A stretch of 64,000 nt of DNA, from positions 333,501 through 397,500 of the forward strand of contig NZ_RQGH01000011.1 in NCBI RefSeq assembly GCF_004769635.1. Direction: 5' to 3'. Of the stretch, positions 55,108 through 63,386 are shown in pieces. Each line of letters starts with the position of its first letter. Positions within the stretch are counted from its first letter, which is position 1. Under the pieces are notes generated by a model, which saw only the letters and a list, made by a program, of their open reading frames with translations, made no database searches and was not told the DNA's origin. The position numbers were made by a program, and so were the translations under genes. The DNA comes from Leptospira jelokensis (GTDB lineage Bacteria > Spirochaetota > Leptospiria > Leptospirales > Leptospiraceae).

Positions 55108-56388
55108 TCAGGTCATTACGTTTAACACTAAATAAACGTCTCCGATTCCAGAACTAGCACCTGTGGAACCGATCAGTAAATCGGGACGTCCGTCACCATT
55201 TGTATCTCCAGACGCTAGACTTCCACCGAAGAAACAATTGGTTGATCCATTACAACTTCCTGGTGGGGGTCCAATGAGTGTGGCGACTGGTGGATTAGAA
55301 TAAGGATTACTAGAATCACAATTAGAATGGTATACAAATACAATTCCCTGGTTGGAATTGAAGGTGGGTCCACCCACAGCAAGGTCGATACAGCGATCGG
55401 AATTAAAATAATCCAAAACAAAATTTGCCCCAAATTGACAACCAGTACCAGCCCCGCAATCTGGTGAGGGTTCTTGTGGCGCAACTAACATCTGTTGAGG
55501 TGTTGTTGGTAAGGAACCTTGGTTGGAAAGATAGATATACATTCTGCCTAAACTAGAGGAATAGGTTGCCGCACTCACGAAAAGGTCTAAATACCCATCC
55601 CCATTGGCATCACCTGCCTGAGCAAAGGATCCGAAATTGTCATTGACTCCTGGTTTATAGGAAACATCTGCGTTATTCGTAGTTTGTGATTGGATTGCAC
55701 GAGAACCCTGGCTATAAAAAATAAAAACCTCATCATTCCAAGGTGAAGCGAAGACCCAATCATCATATCCATCTCCATTAAAGTCTCCAGCTGTGATTCG
55801 GGAACCAAAATAGGTTTGGGTGATTCCATCCGTTAGGCTTGTGCTAGGTGTTGTTTCAAGTTGTTTTGTGTTTGGATTTGATTTGTAGACATACCCATAA
55901 CCCTGGTTAGCAGCTGAATTATTTGCAGACACAATTAGATCAGGATATCCATCTCCATCTGTATCTTTATTTGTACCTTTTCGTACGAGGATGGAATCCG
56001 TTTTTTCATAGGGGATTTGTGCGTAAATGGTATGCAAACTTCCATAAGTCCAAAAACTGTTAGTCACAGCTTTCGCAGGTAGGGGCGCACGCCACTGGCC
56101 ACCGATCACAGGTACTTGGAATGGCAAATCAAAATCTAATCCAATATTTACATAACTGACATCAGATGGAGCAGTCCCTATCACAAAACCTGTTTCAACG
56201 ATGGAGTAATTAGTTAAATTGGAAATGGTCACTCTTGGTTCTTGTAAAAAAAGTAAATAGATGCCAGGTGAAAATCGTTTGATTAGGTTCTCTTCGGGAC
56301 ATAGGAAATTGTCCAACTCCATCAAACATTCGAGAGGGGGGTGGGTGAGGGGATTGGTCCAACAATTGGAAAAATAAAACAACATCAT
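55108..56388 (-). CDS. FG-GAP/integrin-alpha-like repeat protein, probable lipoprotein
   Basis: A 426-residue surface-type protein with at least five FG-GAP repeats carrying calcium-binding loops: TDGDGYPDLIV, GDFNGDGYDDWVFA, GDANGDGYLDLFVS, NSDRCIDLAVGG (degenerate) and GDTNGDGRPDLLIG. The N-terminus is odd: ATG 56388 directly follows a TAG and leaves only nine residues before Cys in YFSNC, too short for a normal signal. So the true start or signal may be missing or altered. Confidence 0.78.
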   Translation of the reverse strand: MMLFYFSNCWTNPLTHPPLECLMELDNFLCPEENLIKRFSPGIYLLFLQEPRVTISNLTNYSIVETGFVIGTAPSDVSYVNIGLDFDLPFQVPVIGGQWRAPLPAKAVTNSFWTYGSLHTIYAQIPYEKTDSILVRKGTNKDTDGDGYPDLIVSANNSAANQGYGYVYKSNPNTKQLETTPSTSLTDGITQTYFGSRITAGDFNGDGYDDWVFASPWNDEVFIFYSQGSRAIQSQTTNNADVSYKPGVNDNFGSFAQAGDANGDGYLDLFVSAATYSSSLGRMYIYLSNQGSLPTTPQQMLVAPQEPSPDCGAGTGCQFGANFVLDYFNSDRCIDLAVGGPTFNSNQGIVFVYHSNCDSSNPYSNPPVATLIGPPPGSCNGSTNCFFGGSLASGDTNGDGRPDLLIGSTGASSGIGDVYLVLNVMT

Positions 56389-56582
56389 CTAAATCGATAA
56401 TAAACGAGTGAAATTGTTTCCAACGAAATGGTTCATCATGGTTTCTAACAACTAACAATGAATTGATGTTTTGGTTTGGAGATTCGGAATGCAATGAATA
56501 ATTTGCCTGTAAAAACAAAATTTAGTAAAAAAAAGCAAAAAATATCTTTCCTTTTCCTTTCACTCCAGGCAAAATAACTGAC

Positions 56583-56984
56583 ATGAGTTTTTTTGAAAGT
56601 TTAAAAGCCGTCGCAGCTCAGGCAGTCGAGCTAGTCCAAAACAATCCACAAGTGGTTTCCGGGATCCAAAAGATCATCGAGGAAAATGGTGGGGTTTCTG
56701 GGATTGTTGCAAAATTTAAGGAAAAAGGGTTTGCAGAAGCCGCTTCCTCTTGGGTGGGCACTGGGGAAAATGTAAACATCGGTGCTGATGACGTATTAAA
56801 GGTTTTGGGAAATGATTCGGTGAAGGAACTCGCAAGTAAGGTGGGGCTTGATACAAACCAAGCGGCAGGTCTTGTGGGAAATTTATTGCCAATTGTCATT
56901 GATAAACTTTCACCTGACGGAAATGAACCTGGTGGAGACATTACCTCCCAACTCTCCTCACTCGCTTCTTTATTTACGAAATAA
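56583..56984 (+). CDS. DUF937 (YidB-like) protein
   Basis: 133 residues with alternating short helices: AAQAVELVQNNPQVVSGIQK, EENGGVSGIVAKFKEKGF and WVGTGENVNIGADDVLKVL. The last of these matches the YidB/DUF937 motif (SWVGTGxNxxI). No signal peptide. The function is unknown in all bacteria. It is followed by a strong terminator. Confidence 0.88.
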   Translation: MSFFESLKAVAAQAVELVQNNPQVVSGIQKIIEENGGVSGIVAKFKEKGFAEAASSWVGTGENVNIGADDVLKVLGNDSVKELASKVGLDTNQAAGLVGNLLPIVIDKLSPDGNEPGGDITSQLSSLASLFTK

Positions 56985-57002
56985 ATTCTAAAAAATAAAT
57001 TC

Positions 57003-57032
57003 ACCACCTATTTTGCATTAGGTGGTTTTTTC
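57003..57032 (+). terminator. Terminator after the DUF937 gene
   Basis: An 8-bp stem ACCACCTA (57003-57010) / TAGGTGGT (57019-57026) with an 8-base loop, then TTTTTC. It begins 18 bases after the stop codon. Confidence 0.85.
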
Positions 57033-57091
57033 TTTAAGTTTCTCTGTAATTTGTCTTGCCAAAAATTCTGAAAGTTCACATTCTTCCCTCC

Positions 57092-57850
57092 ATGAAACAT
57101 TTTTTCCTAATATCCCTCGTTTTCCTAATTTTTGTGGGCTGTAAAAAAACACCTACCATCGAAGTGGGGCAAACTGTTTACATTTCTGCAACGGTGCTAA
57201 ATGCGCGAAAAACTCCAACCCTCGATGGAGAAAAAGTGGGAAAGGTAAAACTGGGAGATCAGGTAAAGGTATTAGAACGCTCTGAAAAAGAAACGGAAAT
57301 TGATGGAATTTCTGCCTATTGGTTCCGCATCCAATCGCCAACTGTCACTGGATGGGTGTTTGGTGGTTATCTATCCGTTAACAAGGTTGAATCTCGGGAT
57401 GCAATGATTGCCGCTTTACAAGGTGATTTTGTGTATTGTACACTACCCGAACGTTTGGACTGTAGTAATACATTTAGTTTTGAAGGCGAAAGTTTTGTTT
57501 TCCGCGCGTATGATCCATACACAGGGATCACGGAAAAATTAGAAGGCAAATACGATGTGTTTTCTGATCATTTGGTTTTAGACACAATGATTCGTTTGGT
57601 GCGTCCGTCTGTTTACATCCTCTACCCTCAAACCGATGAAGAAAGATCTGCTTATTACAATGCGTATTTTGGATATTCAGAATCAGATGAACACCTAATT
57701 TCTCTTAGCACATTCCCAGTAGAAGGTAAAAAGGATTTGTTTTTCTTCGTTTGTAATGACAAACTTTTGTTATTGGATAAAAAACAAGAATCAGATGAGG
57801 CATGTAAAACAAAGTATGCCTACACTAAATCGAGTTACTCTTCTCCTTAA
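57092..57850 (+). CDS. SH3b-domain lipoprotein
   Basis: 252 residues from ATG 57092, with a lipoprotein signal (KHFFLISLVFLIFVGC, lipobox FVGC at Cys 17) and an SH3b domain (about 25-90: YISATVLNARKTPTLDGEKVG to GWVFGGYLSVNK). A C-terminal domain of unknown type carries Cys residues. The frame is open from 57056, but the lipobox fixes the start. The 3' end overlaps the convergent GT-C-like gene by 26 bases. Confidence 0.82.
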   Translation: MKHFFLISLVFLIFVGCKKTPTIEVGQTVYISATVLNARKTPTLDGEKVGKVKLGDQVKVLERSEKETEIDGISAYWFRIQSPTVTGWVFGGYLSVNKVESRDAMIAALQGDFVYCTLPERLDCSNTFSFEGESFVFRAYDPYTGITEKLEGKYDVFSDHLVLDTMIRLVRPSVYILYPQTDEERSAYYNAYFGYSESDEHLISLSTFPVEGKKDLFFFVCNDKLLLLDKKQESDEACKTKYAYTKSSYSSP

Positions 57851-59291
57851 AGGTTTCATTTCGTAACATCGTCTGAGTGCGGTGTGCATTTGGATTCTTC
57901 CAATTTAAGATTCGTTCCCTCGAATCTTCTGGCAGGTTTTGTAAAAATTCCTGCCATGTTTTTTCCTCTAAGACAGAATAAAAACCAGGTAAGTATTGGA
58001 TTTTTGTTTCTTTGGGTAAGTACAAATTGTACTCAGTCGCAGATACTCCATAAACAATTCGATAAATCGGTCTATTTTTATGTTTTTCCTCAGGTAAAAA
58101 ATGAAATGCATCCCCTGCTTTGTTGTAACAAATAAAATAATCGAAACCTTGGTGGACTATGATGAGAGAATTTTTGGGGAATTGGAAGAGGGGAAGGATA
58201 ATGGAGTAAAGTTTGTAGTCTTGTTGGTTGAATTCTTTTCCACGTACCATCGTAACCATTTGATAGGGAAATAAAAACAAACAGAGGAAACCAATTTTCC
58301 ATTGGGATTTGAATTTTGTTAAAAACGAAAGGATTAAAAAACTCCCAGGGATAAAAACCAAAAGGAAAATTCGAAAGGGGAAACTAAATGCAGTGTACGA
58401 AAAAATCGGAAGGGATACCAAAAAATAAAAAACCAACATTTGGTCATAAAATGATTTTTGTTTGGAATCCAAATCTTTCCGAGTGAAAAGATACAGTAAC
58501 GGTGAAAGGAAAAATACAATTTGTTCGAAAAGAAATTCCGGATATAGTTTCGCATATTGGTAAAATGGAGATAGCAGTTGGAATTCTAAATTTTCTGCGA
58601 TGACCGCTTTTAGATCATTCCAATGTAAGGTATTGGGAAATAACAGGCTAAAACCAACGAGAATCAATACAATTCCAAAGAGAAACACCCAACTAAAAAA
58701 TTGATTCCATTGAATATGTTTCACCACCCATGGGATGAAAAAGCAAATGGCGATCCCTGCTGTGATTTTATGACTAAAAAATACCAAGACAAAGAATACA
58801 AATATCCTTACGTAATGGAACCATCTCTTTTTTGTATCGGAAGGATAAGAGAGATTCAGTTCTGTGAGAAACAAAATGAAAAAGAAGATACCTCCTAAGT
58901 TTTTGATAAAATTAAAACTAAAGTGAGGGATAAATGAGGAAGAAATGAAAAGAACACCAAAACAGATGGAGATCGAAAACTGATGGGTGAGAAGGAATGA
59001 CAAACGTGTTGCCACAACAAACAAAAATCCTACTAAGAGAGAAACAAAGATTTTATTGGTGAGTACAATATCAGAACCAAACTTAGAGAAAAGGACGAGT
59101 CCATATAAAATGGGTGAAGCATCTGGACTAAAAAATCTCCCTTTGGTTACATAGGAATTCACCTGTGCAGCATAATAATACCCGTCGGCTCCATAGGCAA
59201 ACCGTGAGTTCATTTGAACGCTAAGCTGTAAACCAACGATCAAAATAAAAAATAAAAATACAGTAATCGGTTTTTTAAATTTTGTAATCAT
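57825..59291 (-). CDS. Polytopic membrane protein, GT-C glycosyltransferase-like
   Basis: About 488 residues with roughly ten membrane helices and a first periplasmic loop containing FAYGADGYYYAAQ. This acidic Asp in the first loop is the place where GT-C glycosyltransferases have their catalytic Asp. The C-terminal 120 residues are soluble. The donor and acceptor are unknown. ATG 59291 was preferred; ATG 59318 is also open. It overlaps the vanW gene and is likely cotranscribed. Confidence 0.7.
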   Translation of the reverse strand: MITKFKKPITVFLFFILIVGLQLSVQMNSRFAYGADGYYYAAQVNSYVTKGRFFSPDASPILYGLVLFSKFGSDIVLTNKIFVSLLVGFLFVVATRLSFLLTHQFSISICFGVLFISSSFIPHFSFNFIKNLGGIFFFILFLTELNLSYPSDTKKRWFHYVRIFVFFVLVFFSHKITAGIAICFFIPWVVKHIQWNQFFSWVFLFGIVLILVGFSLLFPNTLHWNDLKAVIAENLEFQLLSPFYQYAKLYPEFLFEQIVFFLSPLLYLFTRKDLDSKQKSFYDQMLVFYFLVSLPIFSYTAFSFPFRIFLLVFIPGSFLILSFLTKFKSQWKIGFLCLFLFPYQMVTMVRGKEFNQQDYKLYSIILPLFQFPKNSLIIVHQGFDYFICYNKAGDAFHFLPEEKHKNRPIYRIVYGVSATEYNLYLPKETKIQYLPGFYSVLEEKTWQEFLQNLPEDSRERILNWKNPNAHRTQTMLRNETFKEKSNSI

Positions 59292-59985
59292 CGGAAGAAC
59301 AGAGTTTGAGTTCACCATCTACATCCGATTTTAGGTATACGGATACTTTCGAATATCCATTTTTTATCTCTTGTTGGAAATGTAATTTTTGTCTTAACAA
59401 AGGATTTGGACTTCTAATCTGAAATGTAAGTTTATCTTCTGTTAACTCAAAGAAAAATTGTAAGGGAAAGGATAAGTTGTTTCGGATTCGTAAATCTTTT
59501 GAAGGGAAGACGACGGATGCATCGGTTCCGAGAGGTGTAAAACGAGTTTCCTCGGTATACAAATCACGAGTATGCGGGTATCTTTCTAAAATTTCTAATC
59601 CAAGTTCCAAAGAAAGATAATAAATGATACCCGAAAGTTGGCAAAGCCCACCTGCAATTTCACTTGCCACTTCACCGTTACGGATCACTCTCCCTTCTGT
59701 ATAACCTTTTTTAATTGTTGGATTTCCAATTTCTGTCCAAAAAGAAAAAATCTTTCCAGGCAGTAACACTTGTTCATTGATTTTTGCAATTGCGATCTTT
59801 AAGTTTTGCAGTTTGCCTGTTTTTAAAGGAGAAGGTAAGATGGGAAGAGAGATAGAAGTGTTATTTTCAAAAAAGGTTTTGGAAGGGGAATCTTTCACTA
59901 AACCATAGTGAAAGTAATCCCCACTTGTGAATGCAGAGACCAAACGAATCAGAAATTTTAATTTCAGTTTTAAATCGGAAATCAA
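59275..59985 (-). CDS. VanW family protein
   Basis: 236 residues. The VanW core is present: NLKIAIAKINEQVLLPGKIFSFW, KKGYTEGRVIRNGEVASEI, GGLCQLSGIIYYLSLELGLEILERYPHTRD and YTEETRFTPLGTDASVVFPS. VanW-like proteins are linked to cell-wall and surface functions; activity is undetermined. ATG 59985 overlaps the DUF2452 stop (ATGA) and the stop overlaps the GT-C-like gene, so all three form one operon. Confidence 0.88.
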   Translation of the reverse strand: MISDLKLKLKFLIRLVSAFTSGDYFHYGLVKDSPSKTFFENNTSISLPILPSPLKTGKLQNLKIAIAKINEQVLLPGKIFSFWTEIGNPTIKKGYTEGRVIRNGEVASEIAGGLCQLSGIIYYLSLELGLEILERYPHTRDLYTEETRFTPLGTDASVVFPSKDLRIRNNLSFPLQFFFELTEDKLTFQIRSPNPLLRQKLHFQQEIKNGYSKVSVYLKSDVDGELKLCSSDDYKI

Positions 59986-60413
59986 TGGGAATTGGATTCC
60001 TTCGTTTCAAATGGAATCTCTGTAAAACTCCGATCTGGATTCATCGTATATGCCCCTTTGAACGGATGAGGGGGATTGCCCCCCCATTCTTTTGGAGAAA
60101 GGAGTGAAAAATACTCTCCACCTTCTTTTGCATAAAGATAAATCGTTTGGCCTGCTTTTTTTTCGAATTGGCATTTTGCCTTGTGGAGTTCGATGTCTTT
60201 TTCGGCTTGTTGTAAGATGAGTTCAGCTTCATCCTTCAGTGCACGGATTTGTTTGGCAATGACTTCTAATTTTCCATGGACATGGAGTTTCACTGACTCT
60301 TCTGCCAATTCAATTTCTTTGGCTCTGTCGACCAAACTGATTGCAGGTGCTAAGCGACTTGTGCCATAAGTGAGGCTATGGTGAGGTAGTACCGATTCTT
60401 CCATATTACTCAT
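59982..60413 (-). CDS. DUF2452 protein
   Basis: 143 residues from ATG 60413. A long helix (RAKEIELAEESVKLHVHGKL) is followed by the family signature QTIYLYAKEGGEYFSLLSP, EWGGNPPHPF and GAYTMNPDRSFTEI. A frame opens earlier at 60485 but crosses the terminator of the neighbouring gene, so 60413 is preferred. No function is known for the family. Confidence 0.8.
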   Translation of the reverse strand: MSNMEESVLPHHSLTYGTSRLAPAISLVDRAKEIELAEESVKLHVHGKLEVIAKQIRALKDEAELILQQAEKDIELHKAKCQFEKKAGQTIYLYAKEGGEYFSLLSPKEWGGNPPHPFKGAYTMNPDRSFTEIPFETKESNSH

Positions 60414-60443
60414 TAGACAAACTGAAATTCCTAAGTTAAACAA

Positions 60444-60475
60444 GAAAAAAGGCTCTCCTTTCAGAAAGGAAAGCC
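60444..60475 (-). terminator. Terminator after the SPOR gene
   Basis: Read on the minus strand, GGCTTTCCTTT-CTG-AAAGGAGAGCC with one mismatch is followed by TTTTTTCTTG. It begins 30 bases after the SPOR-domain gene's stop. Confidence 0.8.
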
Positions 60476-60504
60476 AAGTTGCCAAGGATAGACGATTTTT
60501 ATGT

Positions 60505-61308
60505 TTAAGACAATGGTTGGTATGGGATGATCATTGCTTTGGCTTTGATTTCTTTTGGCATCACTGTTTTCGTTAATAACTTTTGAAGTGAGTCTTTCTC
60601 TTTTGCTTTTCCAAGTTGGACAACAAAGAAACCATTTTTTACCATAATGAATGCCTTGGCTTTTAGTTTCCCTTGGTTGTCCGATTGCAGTTGGGACAAA
60701 AATGTTTCGGCAGATTTACGGTTGGTAAAAGCCGCAAGTTGGATTGTAAATTGTTTCCCTTCCGTCGTTTGCACTGATTTTGAAACAGAAGGAACCGTTG
60801 TTTTTTGTTTCCCTTGGGTTTTCCCAGTCCTTGCAATGTTTTTTAACTTTTCTTCTTTTGGAACATAGGTTGACCTTTGTTCTTTTGATTTTGTTAAGTC
60901 CACAATTTGTTGTTTTCTTTCTTCTTCCTCATCTTTGGCAGTGGAAGTTTCATTATAATAGGGATGATTTCCGATGTCTGCCATTGGGATTTCTTGGGAA
61001 GCAATTGGTTCTTTTGGTTTTGTCCCTTGGACAAGTGAAGAAGCGACCTGAATTCCTTCTGGATTGGTCCCACTAGGATTTCCTTCTGCCGTTTTTAAAT
61101 TGGCATTAGCCGCTTCGCTTGGTATACCAGATTCCTTTTGGTCAGAGGCAAGGTTAGGATTTACACGATTTTGTGTATCCTCTGTCTTCCCTTTTCCAAC
61201 AGAAACACCTAAAAAGAAAATGGAAAAGAATAATGCAAAAAGAAAGAGAGATAAAACTCCAATCCTTTGTTTGTCTAAGTTGATTACGTAAAATACTCTT
61301 TCTTTCAT
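60505..61308 (-). CDS. SPOR-domain membrane protein
   Basis: 267 residues: one membrane helix near the N-terminus (VLSLFLFALFFSIFFLGVSV), a long polar linker, and a C-terminal SPOR domain (FTIQLAAFTNRKSAETFLSQ to FFVVQLGKAKEKDSLQ, about 180-260). SPOR domains bind denuded glycan strands of peptidoglycan, usually at division sites, so a role in wall or division is inferred. ATG overlaps the coaE stop (ATGA). Confidence 0.9.
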   Translation of the reverse strand: MKERVFYVINLDKQRIGVLSLFLFALFFSIFFLGVSVGKGKTEDTQNRVNPNLASDQKESGIPSEAANANLKTAEGNPSGTNPEGIQVASSLVQGTKPKEPIASQEIPMADIGNHPYYNETSTAKDEEEERKQQIVDLTKSKEQRSTYVPKEEKLKNIARTGKTQGKQKTTVPSVSKSVQTTEGKQFTIQLAAFTNRKSAETFLSQLQSDNQGKLKAKAFIMVKNGFFVVQLGKAKEKDSLQKLLTKTVMPKEIKAKAMIIPYQPLS

Positions 61309-61922
61309 CTTTGAATCCTTTTTTGAATTTCCTTATAAATGATAACGATTTGTTCTTTTAATCCTTCTCTATCAGTATCGTTCGTTACGACAAAATCAGA
61401 GAGGATCTTTTTTTTCTCAATGTCCATCTGGGAGGCAGTCCTTCTTTCAAAATCAGCCAAATCCATCCCCCCTCTGGCTTTTACACGTTCCCAGTTATGT
61501 TCTTTCGGAAGGTAAATGGTGACCGTAAAATCACAAATGGTATGGGCATCGGTTTCGAATAACAAAGGGACTTCCCAAGCAACGATGCTATTTGGTTTTT
61601 GAGATTCGAAAAATGAAAGGAAAGCCTTTCTAACGAGAGGGTGGAGGAGTTCGTTTAGTGCCTTAAGTTTTGATTCGTTACCAAAAGCAAGTTCTGCGAT
61701 CTTGGAACGAAGGATTGTCCCGTCGTTTGTTAGGATCTCAGGGCCAAAAATTCCAACTAAGTCTGTTTTGACAGGGCTATTTGGCTCGGTGAAGGTACGG
61801 GCAATTGCATCAGAACTAATCGTCACAGCACCTAATTCTCCAAAGATGGAAAGTGCAGTGGATTTCCCTGATCCTATGGAACCAGTGATGCCAATGAGAG
61901 TTTTGTTAGGAGCAAGTGCCAC
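61305..61922 (-). CDS. coaE: Dephospho-CoA kinase
   Basis: CoaE adds the last phosphate in coenzyme A synthesis. The P-loop is GITGSIGSGKSTA near residues 12-24, with SSDAIARTF next, PLLFETDAHTICDFTV and RVKARGGMDLADFERR as in the family. Length 205 aa is normal. The start is GTG 61922; it lies at the end of a 9-bp stem (see the hairpin entry), and no good ribosome site is seen, so start control is possible. Confidence 0.94.
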   Translation of the reverse strand: MALAPNKTLIGITGSIGSGKSTALSIFGELGAVTISSDAIARTFTEPNSPVKTDLVGIFGPEILTNDGTILRSKIAELAFGNESKLKALNELLHPLVRKAFLSFFESQKPNSIVAWEVPLLFETDAHTICDFTVTIYLPKEHNWERVKARGGMDLADFERRTASQMDIEKKKILSDFVVTNDTDREGLKEQIVIIYKEIQKRIQR

Positions 61923-61947
61923 GGGTTTATAACATAAAAAACCCGTG
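61920..61947 (-). promoter_or_regulatory. Hairpin over the coaE start codon
   Basis: CACGGGTTT (61920-61928) and AAACCCGTG (61939-61947) form a perfect 9-bp stem with a 10-base loop. On the coaE message the GTG start falls within the 3' arm. There is no T-run, so it does not look like a terminator. It could hide the start codon. Confidence 0.5.
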
Positions 61948-62010
61948 AAAGTACAAGTATTTTTTTATCTCATTTTAGAAAAAAATGATTTAAGTTTTTT
62001 TGGTTTTGAA

Positions 62011-62943
62011 TCACTTAACAGTTCCATTCAGAATCCAGTCTTGTACCAGTTTGGCGGACAATTTTGGATCCTCAATCATTGGTGCATGGCCCATACCTTC
62101 TAGAAGTACTGTTTCGAGTTTGGTTTTTAGTTTCTTTTGCAAAACTTCCATCACGGAGTAATGGATCACTTTGTCTTCTTTGCCCCAAATGGTAAGGCAA
62201 GGTGATTGGATTTTGGATAATTGGGATTCCAAAAAGAAACCTTCCTTTCTGATTTGTTCTAGGATGTGCGCGTTCCAATTCCTGTTGGCGACGGATTTTT
62301 CAGCAAAGTAGGTTTTCAAAAATCCAGGCAGGTAGGGTGGGTTCACAAAGGTAAACCGAAGCAATCGGTCAAAGTCTTCTTTGTCTTTGACAAGGAGTGG
62401 GCTTTCTTTCCCTGAAAGGACAATGGTTTGCATTTCGCTTGGTACTGGGCTTTTGATCCCTGCATTATCAAATAGGATCAGTGACTTTACTTGTTTGGGA
62501 AATTTTGCAGCAAAGATCCCCGCAATCCCGCCACCCATAGAATTCCCAGCAATATGGAATTCCTTCAAACCCAATGTTTCGGTAAATTTTTGTAATCGGA
62601 TGGATTGGGCTTCTTGGGTGTAGTCCATTCCTTCTGGTTTACTCGAATCTCCGAATCCAGGTAAATCGGGAGCAATCACTCGGATATTTTTGGGAAGGTG
62701 TCTTGTGAATCGTGTCCAATGGTCTTTGTCACCACCAAATCCGTGTACAACGAGAAGTGTTTCTCCATTTCCTGTTTTTTCTGTATACTTCCACTCCAGA
62801 TCTTCGACCACAATGGACTTGGTTTCCAAATCAGAACGGTATCTTTCGAGACTAATACCTGTTTTGTGAAGCTGCGAAGCACAACCTAGAAGGGCGAAAA
62901 TTGAGAGGTAAAATAAACGATTGGGTTTCAGATTTGATTTCAT
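62011..62943 (-). CDS. Alpha/beta-hydrolase lipoprotein (lipase/esterase type)
   Basis: 310 residues with a lipoprotein signal (NRLFYLSIFALLGC, lipobox LLGC at Cys 21). The alpha/beta-hydrolase fold has VVHGFGGDKDHW (oxyanion HGFGG), the nucleophile in HIAGNSMGGGIAG, an Asp region in IWGKEDKVIH and the catalytic His in GMGHAPM. The substrate is likely an ester or monoacylglycerol; this is inference. AAGGA precedes ATG 62943. Confidence 0.9.
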   Translation of the reverse strand: MKSNLKPNRLFYLSIFALLGCASQLHKTGISLERYRSDLETKSIVVEDLEWKYTEKTGNGETLLVVHGFGGDKDHWTRFTRHLPKNIRVIAPDLPGFGDSSKPEGMDYTQEAQSIRLQKFTETLGLKEFHIAGNSMGGGIAGIFAAKFPKQVKSLILFDNAGIKSPVPSEMQTIVLSGKESPLLVKDKEDFDRLLRFTFVNPPYLPGFLKTYFAEKSVANRNWNAHILEQIRKEGFFLESQLSKIQSPCLTIWGKEDKVIHYSVMEVLQKKLKTKLETVLLEGMGHAPMIEDPKLSAKLVQDWILNGTVK

Positions 62944-62973
62944 TTGGGTCCTTACAAAAAATTCAAAGGTTCG

Positions 62974-63001
62974 TTGACAGAGGGCTATGAAAAAATACTT
63001 T
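62974..63001 (+). promoter_or_regulatory. Promoter of tRNA-Phe
   Basis: -35 TTGACA (62974-62979), 16-base spacer, -10 TACTTT (62996-63001); the tRNA begins 12 bases later. The -35 is a perfect consensus hexamer. Confidence 0.75.
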
Positions 63002-63013
63002 GGTCGTAACCGA

Positions 63014-63086
<73 letters not shown>

Positions 63087-63093
63087 AGGTTAC

Positions 63094-63351
63094 CTATTTT
63101 CCCGCCTTTCTTTCTTCTCCCATTGACCAAAGTCCTAAAAATTCGTTTTCTTCCACCTTTTTGCAGAGTTCAGGTTTATAAAGTTTTTTGACAGGTGGTT
63201 TCGGATAGATATGGATCTCGTCATTATCTGGAATGAAGGTGAGCATTCGTAAAATTGTATCTTGGCCTTCGATTTCATACATGGTATAGGACATACCTTT
63301 GGAAGGAATGATTTGGGATGTTTCCAAATACTTGCGAGTGGTATCAGACAT
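63094..63351 (-). CDS. Small hypothetical protein, 85 aa
   Basis: I do not recognise the family. The product is acidic to neutral, with a beta-strand pattern (SYTMYEIEGQDTILRMLTFIP) and no signal peptide; TAGGAT lies before ATG 63351. It ends 7 bases after the tRNA-Phe on the opposite strand. The gene 35 bases away on the same strand is an aminotransferase. Confidence 0.6.
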   Translation of the reverse strand: MSDTTRKYLETSQIIPSKGMSYTMYEIEGQDTILRMLTFIPDNDEIHIYPKPPVKKLYKPELCKKVEENEFLGLWSMGEERKAGK

Positions 63352-63386
63352 ATCCTATATGTGTGAAAGGTTTCTTTTCATAGCAA

